A stretch of 64,000 bases of DNA, taken from positions 121,232-185,231 of the forward strand of contig NZ_JALPNF010000007.1 of NCBI RefSeq assembly GCF_023195535.1, given 5' to 3'. Made by a program: the position numbers and the translations under genes. The notes under the pieces were generated by a model. That model was given only the letters and a program-made list of their open reading frames with translations, was not told the origin of the DNA and searched no databases. Shown in pieces: positions 9,072 through 18,454 of this stretch (its first letter is position 1; every line of letters begins with the position of its first letter). Source of the stretch: Sphingomonas faeni. Its GTDB lineage: Bacteria > Pseudomonadota > Alphaproteobacteria > Sphingomonadales > Sphingomonadaceae.

Positions 9072-9390
9072 GTTTTCTATAGTAAATGCAATCACTTAGA
9101 AACTGGCCGCCGCAGCCGAGGTGACACCTTACAGCGCTGATTTTACGCCTAGCGACCCATCATCACGCGCATGCGGCATGGCAAAGTGTCCACCTGGGTC
9201 ACGGGCTCTCGACGCTCGGGTCAACATGATGTGCGCGGGTAGAAAGCTTCTTCGGTGCGTAATCGCGCCGGCACAGGGCGATCAGGGTGTCGCCGGGACC
9301 ATGCGGGTATGCATGCATCGGGAACCACAAGCCTTGCGATCAAGCTTCACCCGGCGATGAAGTTGTACGTCTCGACTGCCAATGGAAAAA
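9072..9390. other. Intergenic gap with no recognised feature
   Basis: Between tRNA-Gly and tRNA-Phe. No reading frame here has a family signature or a convincing ribosome binding site, and no repeat element of the types seen elsewhere is present. Confidence 0.6.
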
Positions 9391-9466
9391 TGGTGCCCGG
9401 AGACGGGGTCGAACCGCCGACACTGCGATTTTCAGTCGCATGCTCTACCAACTGAGCTATCCGGGC
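9391..9466 (-). tRNA. tRNA-Phe (anticodon GAA)
   Basis: A 76-base tRNA on the minus strand with encoded CCA. Acceptor GCCCGGA, D-arm TAGCTCAGTTGGTAGAGCA, anticodon loop CTGAAAA with GAA, and T-arm GGTTCGACCCC are visible. It lies 53 bases downstream of yacG, in line with the infA-maf-RNase-yacG transcript. Confidence 0.97.
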
Positions 9467-9519
9467 ACGTCCGGTCTGGGACCGGAGAAGCGTCCGACCT
9501 TGCGATCGGAAGGGCGCGT

Positions 9520-9702
9520 TTAGTCGGGGTCTTCGGCGGTGTCCAGCCCCGTTTGCGATATCGGTCGGCCGGGAATGCGATAGCCCTCGCCGAGCCACTG
9601 CAACAGGTCGCGATCGCGGTGGCGGCTTGAGCAGAACGGCTTGTACTCGGTGACCGCGGGCTGGTCGCAGATCGGGCATTTCACGGTGACGGCGGTGGGC
9701 AT
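9520..9702 (-). CDS. yacG: DNA gyrase inhibitor YacG
   Basis: A 60-residue zinc-ribbon protein: CPICDQP near the N-terminus and CSSRHRDRDLLQWLGEGYRIPG give the C-X2-C...C-X3-(R/C) arrangement and the LLxWL..GYRIPG tail of the YacG family, which binds GyrB in E. coli and inhibits gyrase. The start codon at 9702 shares one base with the stop of the upstream ribonuclease gene (TGATG). A longer frame upstream has no family similarity. It is the last protein gene of the infA operon. Confidence 0.92.
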   Translation of the reverse strand: MPTAVTVKCPICDQPAVTEYKPFCSSRHRDRDLLQWLGEGYRIPGRPISQTGLDTAEDPD

Positions 9703-10649
9703 CAGGCGCTCTCCAGTTCGTGGACGACGCCTGTGCGACGCGCGAGTTCCGCCAGCCACGCCGGACGGGCCATGAGGCGGGCGTGGACGGCTGCAGGCAA
9801 GGTGTGGCGCCGCGAGGCGGCCGGTGGTGTGCGTTCGAGCGTGCGGAGCGCCGCGCGCGTCGCGGCGCCTGCCGGATCGGCGCGAAGAATTTCCGGGATC
9901 GACGCGCGCGGGCGGGCGCGGACGATCTGGAGGAAGCCGAAGCCGTTCATCGCGGTGCGCTCGAACGGCTGCGGCAACGATTCGTCGATCGCGGCGGCGA
10001 CGGCATTGCGTTGCGTCTTGCCGGCGATGGTCGGGAAATCGATGCCGATCGAGCCACCGATGCCGTGTCGGCGAATCGCTCGCGCCACGGCATGCGCGGC
10101 GGCGATCGCGAGCGTATCCAGTGGTGGCGCGCCATCGACGTCGAACAGAGCCATTGCGGGCGTCGGCGAGAGGCGGAGCGCGCCGAGCGGGAAGACGATC
10201 TCGCCACTCACAGCCTCGTCGAGCAGCTCGGACCAGCCTGCCGCCTCCAGTGCGTCGGGTTCGTGCGCCCGCGGACTGCGGACGGGCAGGCCGGTCGCCA
10301 CGAGGCGATCGTACAGCGTCGGGGCGGGGCAGGCGGTCAGGTCGGTCGGGACCGCCTTGGCGAGTTTGGCACGACCGGCCTCTGGCAGCGCTTCACGGGC
10401 GATCTCGACGGTCAGGCTCGCGCCTTGCGTGATGCCCGTGGGGAGATGATTGATCAGAGCCTCGCCGCCATCGAGAACGACGCGACCGCGTCGGCCCGGC
10501 AATAACTCCACGAGCCTCGCGCAGGCGACAAGCCCAACCTTCAGCGCACTATGGTCGTCGAGTTCGATCGCGGCTTCGACGATCTCGTCATTGTCCACCA
10601 GCGCGGCACGTGCCTCGCCGATGCCGGCTTCGTAGAGCCATTCAGGCAA
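9702..10649 (-). CDS. RNase E/G-family ribonuclease, short form
   Basis: A 315-residue protein resembling the catalytic part of RNase E/G: the N-terminus EWLYEAGIGEARAALVDNDEIVEAAIE, and the SIGIDFPTIAGKTQRNAVAAAIDESL and MNGFGFLQIVRARPR segments correspond to the DNase-I-like metal-binding core (family consensus IDFI and GLVEMTRKR). It lacks a clear S1 domain and the large C-terminal scaffold, so it is far shorter than RNase E (about 1000 residues) or RNase G (about 490). Sphingomonads typically keep such a short version between maf and yacG. Overlaps maf by eight bases. RNA cleavage is inferred from the family. Confidence 0.8.
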   Translation of the reverse strand: MPEWLYEAGIGEARAALVDNDEIVEAAIELDDHSALKVGLVACARLVELLPGRRGRVVLDGGEALINHLPTGITQGASLTVEIAREALPEAGRAKLAKAVPTDLTACPAPTLYDRLVATGLPVRSPRAHEPDALEAAGWSELLDEAVSGEIVFPLGALRLSPTPAMALFDVDGAPPLDTLAIAAAHAVARAIRRHGIGGSIGIDFPTIAGKTQRNAVAAAIDESLPQPFERTAMNGFGFLQIVRARPRASIPEILRADPAGAATRAALRTLERTPPAASRRHTLPAAVHARLMARPAWLAELARRTGVVHELESA

Positions 10650-11220
10650 GCGCGACGCCCGCGGTCTTCAGCAAGGCGCGCGTCTCGAACAGCGGCAGGC
10701 CGACGACACCCGAATGGCTGCCCGAAAGGAAGCGGACGAACGCCTCCGCGCGGCCCTGGATCGCGTAGCCGCCGGCCTTGCCGAGCCCTTCGCCGCACGC
10801 GAGATAATCGTCGATCTCGGCGGGGGAGAGGGGCTTGAACGCGACGATCGTGTCGGCGATGCGGGTCCGCACCTTGCCTGTCGCGTCGATCACGCAGACC
10901 GCGGACAGGCAGTGGTGGCGCCGGCCCGACAGCTTGCCGAGCAGGTCGCGCTGGATGTCCAGCGTGTCGGCGGGCGGTAGGATGCGACTGCCGAGCGCGA
11001 TCGTCGTGTCGCCGGCGAGGATGATCTCGCCCTCGGCGCGCGCAACGGCGCTGGCCTTCTCGACCGCGAGGCGAAGCGCGTAGGCGCGCGGCGGTTCGGC
11101 CTTGCGCGGGCTCTCGTCGATATCCGGAGATTCCACGCGCGACGGCACGACGCCGAGCCGCGCGAGCAGGTCGCGGCGGCGGGGCGAGGAAGAGGCTAGG
11201 ACCAGTGCTGGGACCACCAT
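10642..11220 (-). CDS. maf: Maf-like nucleoside triphosphate pyrophosphatase
   Basis: A 192-residue Maf/HAM1-related protein. Seen: LVLASSSPRRRDLLARLG at the N-terminus (the conserved SxSPRR), ILAGDTTIALGSRIL, and GEGLGKAGGYAIQGRAEAFV followed by SGVVGLPL. Maf proteins hydrolyse non-canonical or modified nucleoside triphosphates such as dTTP/UTP or m7GTP, and are sometimes linked to septation arrest. The ATG at 11220 starts directly at the family N-terminus; a longer frame reaches into infA without similarity. Lies between infA and the RNase gene. Confidence 0.93.
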   Translation of the reverse strand: MVVPALVLASSSPRRRDLLARLGVVPSRVESPDIDESPRKAEPPRAYALRLAVEKASAVARAEGEIILAGDTTIALGSRILPPADTLDIQRDLLGKLSGRRHHCLSAVCVIDATGKVRTRIADTIVAFKPLSPAEIDDYLACGEGLGKAGGYAIQGRAEAFVRFLSGSHSGVVGLPLFETRALLKTAGVALA

Positions 11221-11264
11221 TGGTGCCTCGTTGTAGAAGCGGTAGGCGCCTAGACGCCACGGGC

Positions 11265-11483
11265 TTATTTGAAGCGGTAGGTGATGCGACCCTTGGTCAG
11301 ATCGTACGGCGTGAGTTCGCACAGCACCTCGTCGCCGACCAGCACGCGGATGCGGTTCTTGCGCATCTTGCCGGCGGTGTGACCGAGAATCTCGTGGTCG
11401 TTTTCGAGCTGAACCCGGAACATCGCGTTGGGGAGGAGTTCCACCACGCGGCCGCGCATCTCGAGCAGTTCTTCCTTGGCCAA
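11265..11483 (-). CDS. infA: Translation initiation factor IF-1
   Basis: A 72-residue S1-fold protein with the near-invariant sequence [21 protein letters not shown] at the start and a KGRITYRFK end. IF-1 occupies the ribosomal A site during initiation. The start must be the TTG at 11483 (TTG GCC AAG GAA GAA), because there is no ATG at the family N-terminus and the frame upstream is unrelated. A short AGAG lies seven bases before the TTG. It heads the maf-RNase-yacG operon. Confidence 0.96.
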   Translation of the reverse strand: MAKEELLEMRGRVVELLPNAMFRVQLENDHEILGHTAGKMRKNRIRVLVGDEVLCELTPYDLTKGRITYRFK

Positions 11484-11523
11484 ATATAATCTCTGAATTG
11501 GGGGAATTTCGGGACGAGCGCCC

Positions 11524-11668
11524 TTACCGCAGGTTCGCGAAAAAGGAAAGCACGGCCGATGCGCGGTCACAGGCGTCATGCCCGTGGCCGTTGAACGAGA
11601 CGTAGATATCGTCGTCCGGCACGATGGAAACAAGGGCGCAGTGCGCAAGTGTTCCGCCATCCGTACCA
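11524..11668 (-). pseudogene. C-terminal remnant of an unidentified protein
   Basis: A 48-codon open stretch ending in TAA at 11524 reads [20 protein letters not shown] and then [19 protein letters not shown]. It looks like a real protein tail (possibly of a serine hydrolase or beta-lactamase-like enzyme, a weak guess). It has no start codon and is cut on its 5' side by the repeat element at 11671-11759. Interpreted as a gene remnant. Confidence 0.35.
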
Positions 11669-11670
11669 CG

Positions 11671-11759
11671 CCCCGTCATCCTGACGAAAGTCAGGACCCA
11701 GGATAATTGAGGACAGCCCCTTGTCGCTCTGGATCCTGACTTTCGTCATGATGACGGGG
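11671..11759. repeat. Inverted repeat element (CCCCGTCAT...ATGACGGGG)
   Basis: An 89-base element bounded by CCCCGTCATC and its inverse, with the inner arms TGACGAAAGTCAGGA and TCCTGACTTTCGTCA. It lies exactly where the similarity of the methyltransferase remnant stops, so it was inserted in or beside it. Confidence 0.8.
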
Positions 11760-11789
11760 CGATGGCGATCACGACATTCTGGCGCGTTC

Positions 11790-12150
11790 ACAGCAACGCG
11801 GTGCAGCTCGAGCAGGCGGACCGCCATCATCGCTAGATACGCCATCATGTCGTTGTCGCCGAGAAACCCGCGCATCGCGTTGAGCAGGTCGAACGCCTTG
11901 GTGTTGCCGCTCCGCGCAACCTGATCGAAGGCGTCCTCGGCGGTGTCGTTCCAGTGCCAGGTGTCCTCGAACGCCTCGATCTGCGCATTCGAGGATTTGC
12001 CGTCGGGTCCTTGAACAGGATGCCGGAATTGGCGTTCGAATTGAACGGCGGATCGAGATAGATCAGGTCGACGCTCTCGTCGGCGATTTCCTTGCGGAGG
12101 ACGGCGAGGTTGTCGCCGTAGAAGAGGTGGTTTTCGGGACGGTTTCGCAT
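11790..12150 (-). pseudogene. DNA methyltransferase fragment, frameshifted and truncated
   Basis: From an ATG at 12150 the frame reads NHLFYGDNLAVLRKEIADES, then VDLIYLDPPFNSNAN, the N-terminus of a type III/beta-class adenine DNA methyltransferase with the DPPF motif (family usually DPP[FY/W]). Around position 12008 similarity jumps to a second frame, where SSNAQIEAFEDTWHWN and later NDMMAYLAMMAVRLLELHRV continue the family pattern, indicating a one-base deletion. Similarity ends near 11790, where the target-recognition part should follow, and the repeat element starts at 11759. No partner restriction gene is visible. Confidence 0.75.
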
Positions 12151-12309
12151 CCGTGGACGATGCGAGGGCGGCGGCGCGCTCGTCCAAGCTAGATGCATCC
12201 TGAGGCAGGAAATCAGCTCCGTTCCGGAGCTTTCGCACGAGCATCGCCGCCGAAGCGACTGTCATCCCGAGGCCTTATGGGATCGGGATGACGGATCGTT
12301 TCCCTGCAG

Positions 12310-14466
12310 TTACCCGACGCCGCCGCCAGCCAGCGCCGCGAGCAGCAGCAGCGCGACGATGTTGGTGATCTTGATCATCGGGTTCACCGCCGGGCCGGCC
12401 GTGTCCTTGTAGGGATCGCCGACGGTGTCGCCGGTGATCGCGGCCTTGTGCGCCTCGGATCCCTTGCCGCCGTGATGGCCGTCCTCGATGTATTTCTTCG
12501 CATTGTCCCAGGCGCCGCCGCCGCTCGTCATCGAGATCGCGACGAACAACCCGGAGACGATCACGCCAAGCAGCATCGCGCCGAGTGCAGCGAAACCGGC
12601 GGCCTGGCCGGCGACCGCGGTGATGATGAAATACACGGCGAGCGGCGACAGCACTGGCAGCAGTGAAGGCACGATCATCTCGCGGATCGCCGCCTTGGTC
12701 ACGAGGTCGACCGTACGCGCATAGTTCGGGCGGCTGGTGCCCAGCATGATGCCGGGATTGTTGCGGAACTGCTCGCGGACCTCCTCGACGACCGCGCCGG
12801 CCGCGCGACCGACTGCGGTCATGCCGAATGCGCCGAACAGATACGGGAGCAGCGCACCCAGGAGCAGCCCGACGATGACGTACGGATTGGACAGGCTGAA
12901 ATCGACCGTGACGTCGGGGAAATACGTCGCGAGATCGGTGGTGTACGCGCCGAACAGAACCAGCGCGGCAAGCCCCGCCGAGCCGATCGCATACCCCTTC
13001 GTCACCGCCTTGGTGGTGTTGCCGACCGCATCGAGCGCATCGGTGCGCTGGCGAACGTCGTCGGGCAGGCCGGCCATCTCGGCGATGCCGCCGGCATTGT
13101 CGGTGACCGGACCATAGGCATCGAGCGCGACGACCATGCCGGCCTGCGCGAGCATCGCGGTCGCGGCAAAGGCGATGCCGATGATCCCGGCCAGCTGGTA
13201 CGCGACGATCACCGCGACGACGATCACCAGCGTCGGCAGCGCGGTGGATTCGAGGCTGATCGCGAGGCCCTGGATGACGTTGGTACCGTGGCCGGTCTCG
13301 GACGCCTTGGCGATCGACTGGACCGGGCGGTGGTTGGTGCCGGTGTAATATTCGGTGATCCACACGATCAGCCCGGTGACGACGAGGCCGATCATCATCG
13401 ACCAGAACAGGTCCATGCCGGTGAAGCTCTGCGTCAGCGACGGTGCCGCCTGCGTGGTGAGGTCGTCGGTCGCGGGATCGAGAAAGCCGGCGCCGCCGAT
13501 CACGCGGTGGAGGTCGCCGAGCACATATTGCGTGGCGAGGTAGATCGCCGGGATCGACAGGAGCGTCGAGGTGAAGAACCCCTTGTAGAGCGCGCCCATG
13601 ATCGAGCCCTTGCCGAGCCGGACCATGTACGTGCCGATGATCGAGGTGACGATGCACACCCCGCCGACGAGCAGCGGGAGGGTCATCAGCCGCATCAGCT
13701 CGGCGCCGCTCGCCTGGATCAGCAGCGCGATCGAGATCATCGTGACGCCCAACGTGACGACGTACGTCTCGAACAGATCGGCGGCCATGCCCGCGCAATC
13801 GCCGACATTGTCGCCGACATTGTCCGCGATGACGGCGGGGTTGCGGGGGTCGTCCTCGGGGATGCCGGCCTCGACCTTGCCGACCAGATCCGCGCCGACG
13901 TCCGCCGCCTTGGTGAAGATGCCGCCGCCCAGTCGCGCGAAGATCGAGATCAGCGAGGCACCGAATGCGAGTGCGGTGAGTGCCTCGACGATGATCCGGT
14001 CGTTGGGCGCATGCCCTGCGGGACCGGTGAGGTACCAGAAGAACGCGCTGATCGCGAGCAGCCCCAAGCCCGCCACGAGCATGCCGGTGACCGCGCCCGA
14101 CCGGAACGCCATCGTCAGTCCGGCCTGCAGCGACGTCCGCGCGGCCTCGGCGGTGCGGACGTTGGCGCGGACCGAGATGTTCATGCCCACATAGCCCGCG
14201 ACGCCCGACAGGACCGCGCCGATGACGAAGCCGATCGTCGAGATCATCCCAAGTGTGAAGAGAAGGATCGCCGCGACGATGACACCGACGATAGCGATCG
14301 TAGTGTATTGCCGCCCGAGATAGGCCTTCGCGCCCTCCTGAATGGCGGTGGCGATGTCCTGCATCTTGTCGTTGCCGGGGGACGCGGCGAGCACCTGTCG
14401 ACTGGTGACGAAACCATATAGGACGGCAATCACGCCGCAGATCATGGCCAAATAGACGATCGTCAT
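12310..14466 (-). CDS. hppA: Membrane-bound proton-translocating pyrophosphatase
   Basis: A 718-residue integral membrane protein with about 16 hydrophobic segments. It couples PPi hydrolysis to proton export across the inner membrane. Seen: [20 protein letters not shown] and the acidic substrate-binding motif with [19 protein letters not shown], both hallmarks of the M-PPase family. The motif GNTTKA carries Lys where potassium-dependent enzymes have Ala, so this is predicted to be the potassium-independent H+-pumping form (established family rule). Transcribed in the same direction as hisG-hisD-nusB-thiL. Normal length. Confidence 0.96.
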   Translation of the reverse strand: MTIVYLAMICGVIAVLYGFVTSRQVLAASPGNDKMQDIATAIQEGAKAYLGRQYTTIAIVGVIVAAILLFTLGMISTIGFVIGAVLSGVAGYVGMNISVRANVRTAEAARTSLQAGLTMAFRSGAVTGMLVAGLGLLAISAFFWYLTGPAGHAPNDRIIVEALTALAFGASLISIFARLGGGIFTKAADVGADLVGKVEAGIPEDDPRNPAVIADNVGDNVGDCAGMAADLFETYVVTLGVTMISIALLIQASGAELMRLMTLPLLVGGVCIVTSIIGTYMVRLGKGSIMGALYKGFFTSTLLSIPAIYLATQYVLGDLHRVIGGAGFLDPATDDLTTQAAPSLTQSFTGMDLFWSMMIGLVVTGLIVWITEYYTGTNHRPVQSIAKASETGHGTNVIQGLAISLESTALPTLVIVVAVIVAYQLAGIIGIAFAATAMLAQAGMVVALDAYGPVTDNAGGIAEMAGLPDDVRQRTDALDAVGNTTKAVTKGYAIGSAGLAALVLFGAYTTDLATYFPDVTVDFSLSNPYVIVGLLLGALLPYLFGAFGMTAVGRAAGAVVEEVREQFRNNPGIMLGTSRPNYARTVDLVTKAAIREMIVPSLLPVLSPLAVYFIITAVAGQAAGFAALGAMLLGVIVSGLFVAISMTSGGGAWDNAKKYIEDGHHGGKGSEAHKAAITGDTVGDPYKDTAGPAVNPMIKITNIVALLLLAALAGGGVG

Positions 14467-14557
14467 ACGGCGCTATCCCTCTTTTCAGGTCCTCTCCGGT
14501 CCCGACTTTGCCGAGTCCCGATGCGAGGAACCTATCAGTGCAGGGGCATTGCGCAAG

Positions 14558-15451
14558 TTATCCGCGCGGGGCGTGCTGATAGCCTAGACTTGGCGGGAGC
14601 GGGACGGGCTTGCCGGAGTCGTGGAGCGTGAGCCCGGAGCCGGCTGAAAACGTACCGACGAGGGTAGCGTCGGTGACGAAATCTTGCGGTGCAGCGAAGA
14701 GGAGCTGGTAATCGTCGCCGGCCGTCGCCGCGGCCAGCCGGTCGCCGGTGAAGGCGCGGTAGGCGTCGGAGAGGGGAATGCGGGAAAGGTCGATCGTGAC
14801 CGCGAGGCCGCTGGCGCGCGCCATGCGGGCGGCGTCGATAAGCAGGCCATCGGATACGTCCATCATCGCGTGGACGTGCGGCGCGAGGATGCGGCCGTCC
14901 GCCAGGCGGGGTTGCGGGCGTCGGTAGGCGGCGAGCAACTCCGGCGGACCGTCCTTGCCTAGCGCGATCGCGAGTCCCGCGCCTGCGTCGCCGATCGTGC
15001 CGGTGACATAGAGCGCATCGCCCCCTCGAGCGCCGGTGCGGGCAGGGGAGGCAGCGTCGCTCCCGAATGCGGTGACGGTGAGGATGCGCGGTGCGTTCGG
15101 CGGGAGCGTGACGGTGTCGCCGCCGATGATGCGCGTGTCGAAACTGGTCAGGACGTCGGCGAGCCCTTCGAGGAACGCCCGGTCCCATGCGTCGTCGCCG
15201 AGCGGATAATTGAGGAGGATACCCTCGGGCTTCGCGCCCTTGGCGGCGAGATCTGAGAGGTTAGTCGCTACCAGCTTCCACGCGACGTCCTGCGCTGGGT
15301 CGGTCGGGATGAAATGCACGCCTTCGACCAGCGTGTCGGTCGTGACGACGAGCGGCCCCGCGTCGAGCAGCGCCGTGTCATCGTTTAAGCCCCGCGCGGC
15401 CAGATGCAGCGGGAGCTCGCGCAAGGCAGCAATGAACTCGGCCTCGGTCAC
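14558..15451 (-). CDS. thiL: Thiamine-monophosphate kinase ThiL
   Basis: A 297-residue ATP-binding enzyme of the PurM/ThiL fold making thiamine diphosphate from the monophosphate. Seen: GLNDDTALLDAGPLVVTTDTLVEGVHF (the metal/ATP loop), KLVATNLSDLAAKGAKPEG, VTGTIGDAGAGL and MMDVSDGLLIDAARMA. The GTG at 15451 starts at the family N-terminus (TEAEFIAALRE); an ATG 39 bases upstream would read through the flanking repeat element. Follows nusB with the repeat element in between, so it may need its own promoter or rely on read-through. Confidence 0.93.
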   Translation of the reverse strand: MTEAEFIAALRELPLHLAARGLNDDTALLDAGPLVVTTDTLVEGVHFIPTDPAQDVAWKLVATNLSDLAAKGAKPEGILLNYPLGDDAWDRAFLEGLADVLTSFDTRIIGGDTVTLPPNAPRILTVTAFGSDAASPARTGARGGDALYVTGTIGDAGAGLAIALGKDGPPELLAAYRRPQPRLADGRILAPHVHAMMDVSDGLLIDAARMARASGLAVTIDLSRIPLSDAYRAFTGDRLAAATAGDDYQLLFAAPQDFVTDATLVGTFSAGSGLTLHDSGKPVPLPPSLGYQHAPRG

Positions 15452-15455
15452 GCAA

Positions 15456-15643
15456 ATCCTCCCCGGAACGGGGAGGGGGACCGTCCGCACAGCGGAGGGT
15501 GGAGGGGGCGTGCCGCGAGCGTTGCGCCAGCGGGGCGCATCCCGGCCGCGAAGTAAGGTCCGTAACGCTCAACCACCGGTACGCTTGCGGAAGCCCCCCT
15601 CCACCATGCTGCGCATGGTCCCCCTCCCCGTGCCGGGGAGGAT
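15456..15643. repeat. Long inverted repeat element (CCTCCCC family) between nusB and thiL
   Basis: Outer arms ATCCTCCCCGGAACGGGGAG and its near inverse ending at 15643, with inner arms GGACCGTCCGC / GGGTGGAGGGGG and their inverses. The 188-base element fills the whole gap between nusB and thiL and abuts the thiL GTG start. Confidence 0.85.
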
Positions 15644-16099
15644 CTAGGCACGCACCTCTTTCGCGATGCCGTCGAGCAACCCGTTCACGAACCCCGACTC
15701 CCGCTTGTCGTAGAACGCATGCGCGACGTCGACATATTCGCTGATCACCGCCGCCACCGGCACGTCCTTGCGCGCCAGCAACTCGTACGTGCCCACCCGG
15801 ATGATCGCCTTCATCGGCTTGTCGAGCCGCGCGAGCGTCCAGCCCTTGGCCAGCTTGCCCTCGATCAGGACGTCGATCTCGCCGGCGCGTGCGTTCGCAC
15901 CGGTGACCAGATCGTCGAAGAAATCGACGTCGGCCTCGGCATATTCGACGTCTTCGATCGTCGCGCCGAGCCGGTGCTGGTGGAATTCGTTGAGCAGGAC
16001 GGGCATCGCGGTGCCCTCCATCTCGTGCTGGTACGTGGCCTGGACGGCGGCTAGGCGAGCGGCGGCACGCGCCTTGGTGCGGGGGGCGGTTCGAGTCAT
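15644..16099 (-). CDS. nusB: Transcription antitermination factor NusB
   Basis: A 151-residue all-helical RNA-binding protein acting in rRNA antitermination with NusE. Seen: ARLAAVQATYQHEMEG near the N-terminus, then KAIIRVGTYELLARKDVPVA and SEYVDVAHAFYDKRESGFVNGLLDGIAKE, the strongly conserved C-terminal helices. The ATG at 16099 (MTRTAPRTKAR) is chosen since upstream codons in frame are unrelated. The stop lies one base beyond the repeat element on the thiL side. Confidence 0.95.
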   Translation of the reverse strand: MTRTAPRTKARAAARLAAVQATYQHEMEGTAMPVLLNEFHQHRLGATIEDVEYAEADVDFFDDLVTGANARAGEIDVLIEGKLAKGWTLARLDKPMKAIIRVGTYELLARKDVPVAAVISEYVDVAHAFYDKRESGFVNGLLDGIAKEVRA

Positions 16100-16310
16100 A
16101 AGCGGTTGCCTGTAGGCGCGGGGGGGCTGTGTGTCAGCCCTTTGCGTTTCTTGCATCTTAGGGAAGAAGATTGGTTCGCGCAGAGGCGGAGAGAGCGCGG
16201 AGGTGTATCGCTCGCCGCGGAGCGGCCCTCTCATCACTCGCCAATGAGGGATCGAAGCGGCTGCGCTGCGCACAACACCTCCGCGTTCTTTGCGCCTCTG
16301 CGCGAACACA

Positions 16311-17606
16311 CTAACTGTTGAGACGAAGCCGGAGCGCCACCGATTTAGCATGCGCGGGGAGGCCTTCGGCGTTTGCCAAAGCGACCGTGGCGGGGCCAAG
16401 TTCGCGCAACGCCGCTTCGTCCAACGCCAGGAAACTGGTGCGCTTCATGAAGTCGAGTACCGACAGCCCGCTGGCAAACCGCGCCCGGCGGCCGGTGGGG
16501 AGGACGTGATTGGGGCCGGCAACGTAATCCCCGATCGCCTCGGGCGTGTAGCGGCCGAGAAATACCGAACCCGCGTGGCGGATGCGGTCGAAGAATCCCT
16601 GCGGGTCGGGGATCGCCAGCTGGAGATGCTCGGCGGCAAGGCGGTCGACCAGCGGGATCGCGTCCGCCAGCGTCTCGACGACGATGATCGCACCGTTATT
16701 GTCCCACGCGACGCGCGCGACGGCTTCGGTGGCGAGGTCGTGCAACTGGCGATCGACCGCGGCTACGACCTTGTCGGCGAACGCTGCGTCGTCGGTGAAC
16801 AGGATCGACTGCGTGCTGGGGTCGTGCTCGGCCTGGCTGAGCAGGTCGGCGGCGGTCCATTCGGGGTCGTTGAGCGCATCCGCGACGACGACGATCTCGG
16901 AGGGCCCCGCGACCATGTCGATGCCGACGACGCCGTAGACCTGCCGCTTGGCTTCGGCGACCCAGGCGTTGCCGGGGCCGGTGATGACGTCGACCGGCTC
17001 GATCCGGCCCGCGCCATAGGCCAGCGCGGCGACGGCTTGTGCACCGCCGACGCGCCACACTCCGTCGACGCCGGCGAGATGCGCGGCGGCGAGAACGAGC
17101 GGGTTGATCTGGCCGTCCGGGGTCGGCGTGACCATCGTCAGCCGCCCGACGCCCGCGACCTTGGCGGGGATCGCGTTCATCAGTAGCGACGATGGGTAGG
17201 CGGCACGTCCGCCGGGGACGTAGATGCCGGCGGCGTCGACGGGCAACCAGCGTGCGCCGAGCCTCACGCCTGCCGAGTCGACCGAGTCGCTGTCGAGCGG
17301 CCGCTGTTTCTCGTGATAGGCGCGGATGCGGGTGGCGGCGAGTTCGAGCGCGATGCGCAGGTCGGGATCGAGCGCATCGAACGCGGCCTTGCAGTCGACG
17401 GCGTCGATCTGCCAGCCGGTGGTTTCGAGATCGTGGCGGTCGTGCTTCTGCGTCAGGTCGCGGAGCGCGGTCTCGCCGTCGCGACGGACGGCGGCGATGA
17501 TCGCGGCAACATCCTGCGTGACGCCTGCGTCGGACTCGCGACGGTCTTCGACGAGCGCGGTGAAACGCGTCGCAAAGTCCGCATCGGTGGTGTTCAGGCG
17601 AATCAC
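16311..17606 (-). CDS. hisD: Histidinol dehydrogenase HisD
   Basis: A 431-residue NAD-dependent enzyme catalysing the last two steps of histidine synthesis. Signatures: AYHEKQRP, VPGGRAAYPSSLLMNAIPAKVAGV, GPGNAWVAEAKRQVYG, IDMVAGPSEIVVVAD, LLSQAEHDPSTQSILFTDD (zinc ligands in the E-H-D region) and YVAGPNHVLPTGRRARFASGL. The GTG at 17606 (IRLNTTDADF) gives the family N-terminus; a possible upstream ATG would read out of the repeat element at 17608-17716. Between hisG and nusB. Confidence 0.95.
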   Translation of the reverse strand: MIRLNTTDADFATRFTALVEDRRESDAGVTQDVAAIIAAVRRDGETALRDLTQKHDRHDLETTGWQIDAVDCKAAFDALDPDLRIALELAATRIRAYHEKQRPLDSDSVDSAGVRLGARWLPVDAAGIYVPGGRAAYPSSLLMNAIPAKVAGVGRLTMVTPTPDGQINPLVLAAAHLAGVDGVWRVGGAQAVAALAYGAGRIEPVDVITGPGNAWVAEAKRQVYGVVGIDMVAGPSEIVVVADALNDPEWTAADLLSQAEHDPSTQSILFTDDAAFADKVVAAVDRQLHDLATEAVARVAWDNNGAIIVVETLADAIPLVDRLAAEHLQLAIPDPQGFFDRIRHAGSVFLGRYTPEAIGDYVAGPNHVLPTGRRARFASGLSVLDFMKRTSFLALDEAALRELGPATVALANAEGLPAHAKSVALRLRLNS

Positions 17607-17607
17607 A

Positions 17608-17716
17608 TTCCCCTCCCGCTTGCGGGAGGGGTCAGGGGAGGTAATGACATAGCCTCGCACGCTACGATCGGGGACGGTGTGCCCTCCCCCGACCCCTCCC
17701 GCAGGCGGAAGGGGAG
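17608..17716. repeat. Inverted repeat element (CCCCTCCCGC family) between hisG and hisD
   Basis: TTCCCCTCCCGCTTGCGGGA at the left and CCCCTCCCGCAGGCGGAAGG at the right, with inner arms GGTCAGGGGAGG and CCCTCCCCCGACC. It abuts the hisD GTG start. The same family occurs at 21381-21479. Confidence 0.85.
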
Positions 17717-17730
17717 CAGAAGGTTGGCGC

Positions 17731-18408
17731 TCATGCTGCGATCTCCTGCTCTACCGCACGGCGGAATGCCTCGACCAGCGGCACCACGCGGCTGCGGGTC
17801 TTCATCGCGGCGCGGTTGACGACAAGGCGGCTGGTGACTTCCATGATCGTTTCGACCTCGACCAGGCCATTTTCCTTCAGCGTGCGGCCCGACGACACCA
17901 GGTCGACGATCCGCGGCGCCAAGCCCAAGGTCGGCGCCAACTCCATCGCGCCGTTGAGCTTCACGCACTCCGCCTGCACGCCACGGCTGGCAAAATGCGC
18001 CGCCGTCACGTGCGGATATTTGGTCGCGACGCGGACATGGCTCCAGCCGCGCGGATCGTCCTGCGCGGCCATCTCGGCAGGCTCGGCGACCGACAGGCGG
18101 CAATGGCCGATGCCGAGGTCGACCGGCGCATACAGTTCCGAATAGCCGAATTCCGCGATCACGTCCGACCCGACGATGCCGAGCTGCGCGGCGCCGTGCG
18201 CGACGAAGGTAGCCACGTCGAACGCGCGCACCCGGATCAGCGAGATCGCCGGGTCGTTGGTCGCAAATCGCAGCGCACGCGAATTTTCGTCCGAGAACGA
18301 CGCTTCGGGATGCACCCCGGCGCGCGCGAGCAACGGCAGGGCCTCGGCGAGGATGCGTCCCTTGGGAACGGCGATGATGATCTGGGAGGGGGGCTGAGAA
18401 TCTGGCAC
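17731..18408 (-). CDS. hisG: ATP phosphoribosyltransferase HisG, short form
   Basis: A 225-residue enzyme for the first step of histidine synthesis (ATP + PRPP). Seen: [22 protein letters not shown] at the N-terminus, [17 protein letters not shown], and the PRPP-binding region [21 protein letters not shown]. The lack of the roughly 70-residue C-terminal regulatory domain identifies the short form, which in other bacteria needs HisZ; hisZ is not in this window. The GTG at 18408 ([11 protein letters not shown]) is the likely start; the frame extends far upstream without similarity. First gene of the leftward his block. Confidence 0.93.
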   Translation of the reverse strand: MPDSQPPSQIIIAVPKGRILAEALPLLARAGVHPEASFSDENSRALRFATNDPAISLIRVRAFDVATFVAHGAAQLGIVGSDVIAEFGYSELYAPVDLGIGHCRLSVAEPAEMAAQDDPRGWSHVRVATKYPHVTAAHFASRGVQAECVKLNGAMELAPTLGLAPRIVDLVSSGRTLKENGLVEVETIMEVTSRLVVNRAAMKTRSRVVPLVEAFRRAVEQEIAA

Positions 18409-18454
18409 GCGCCGGGCTTTACGGGGGGGGCATGGCGGGTGCAACAACCTGCGC

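Noticed and set aside
9121..9360. Small plus-strand frames between the two tRNAs
   Set aside because: No conservation signals and no ribosome binding site.
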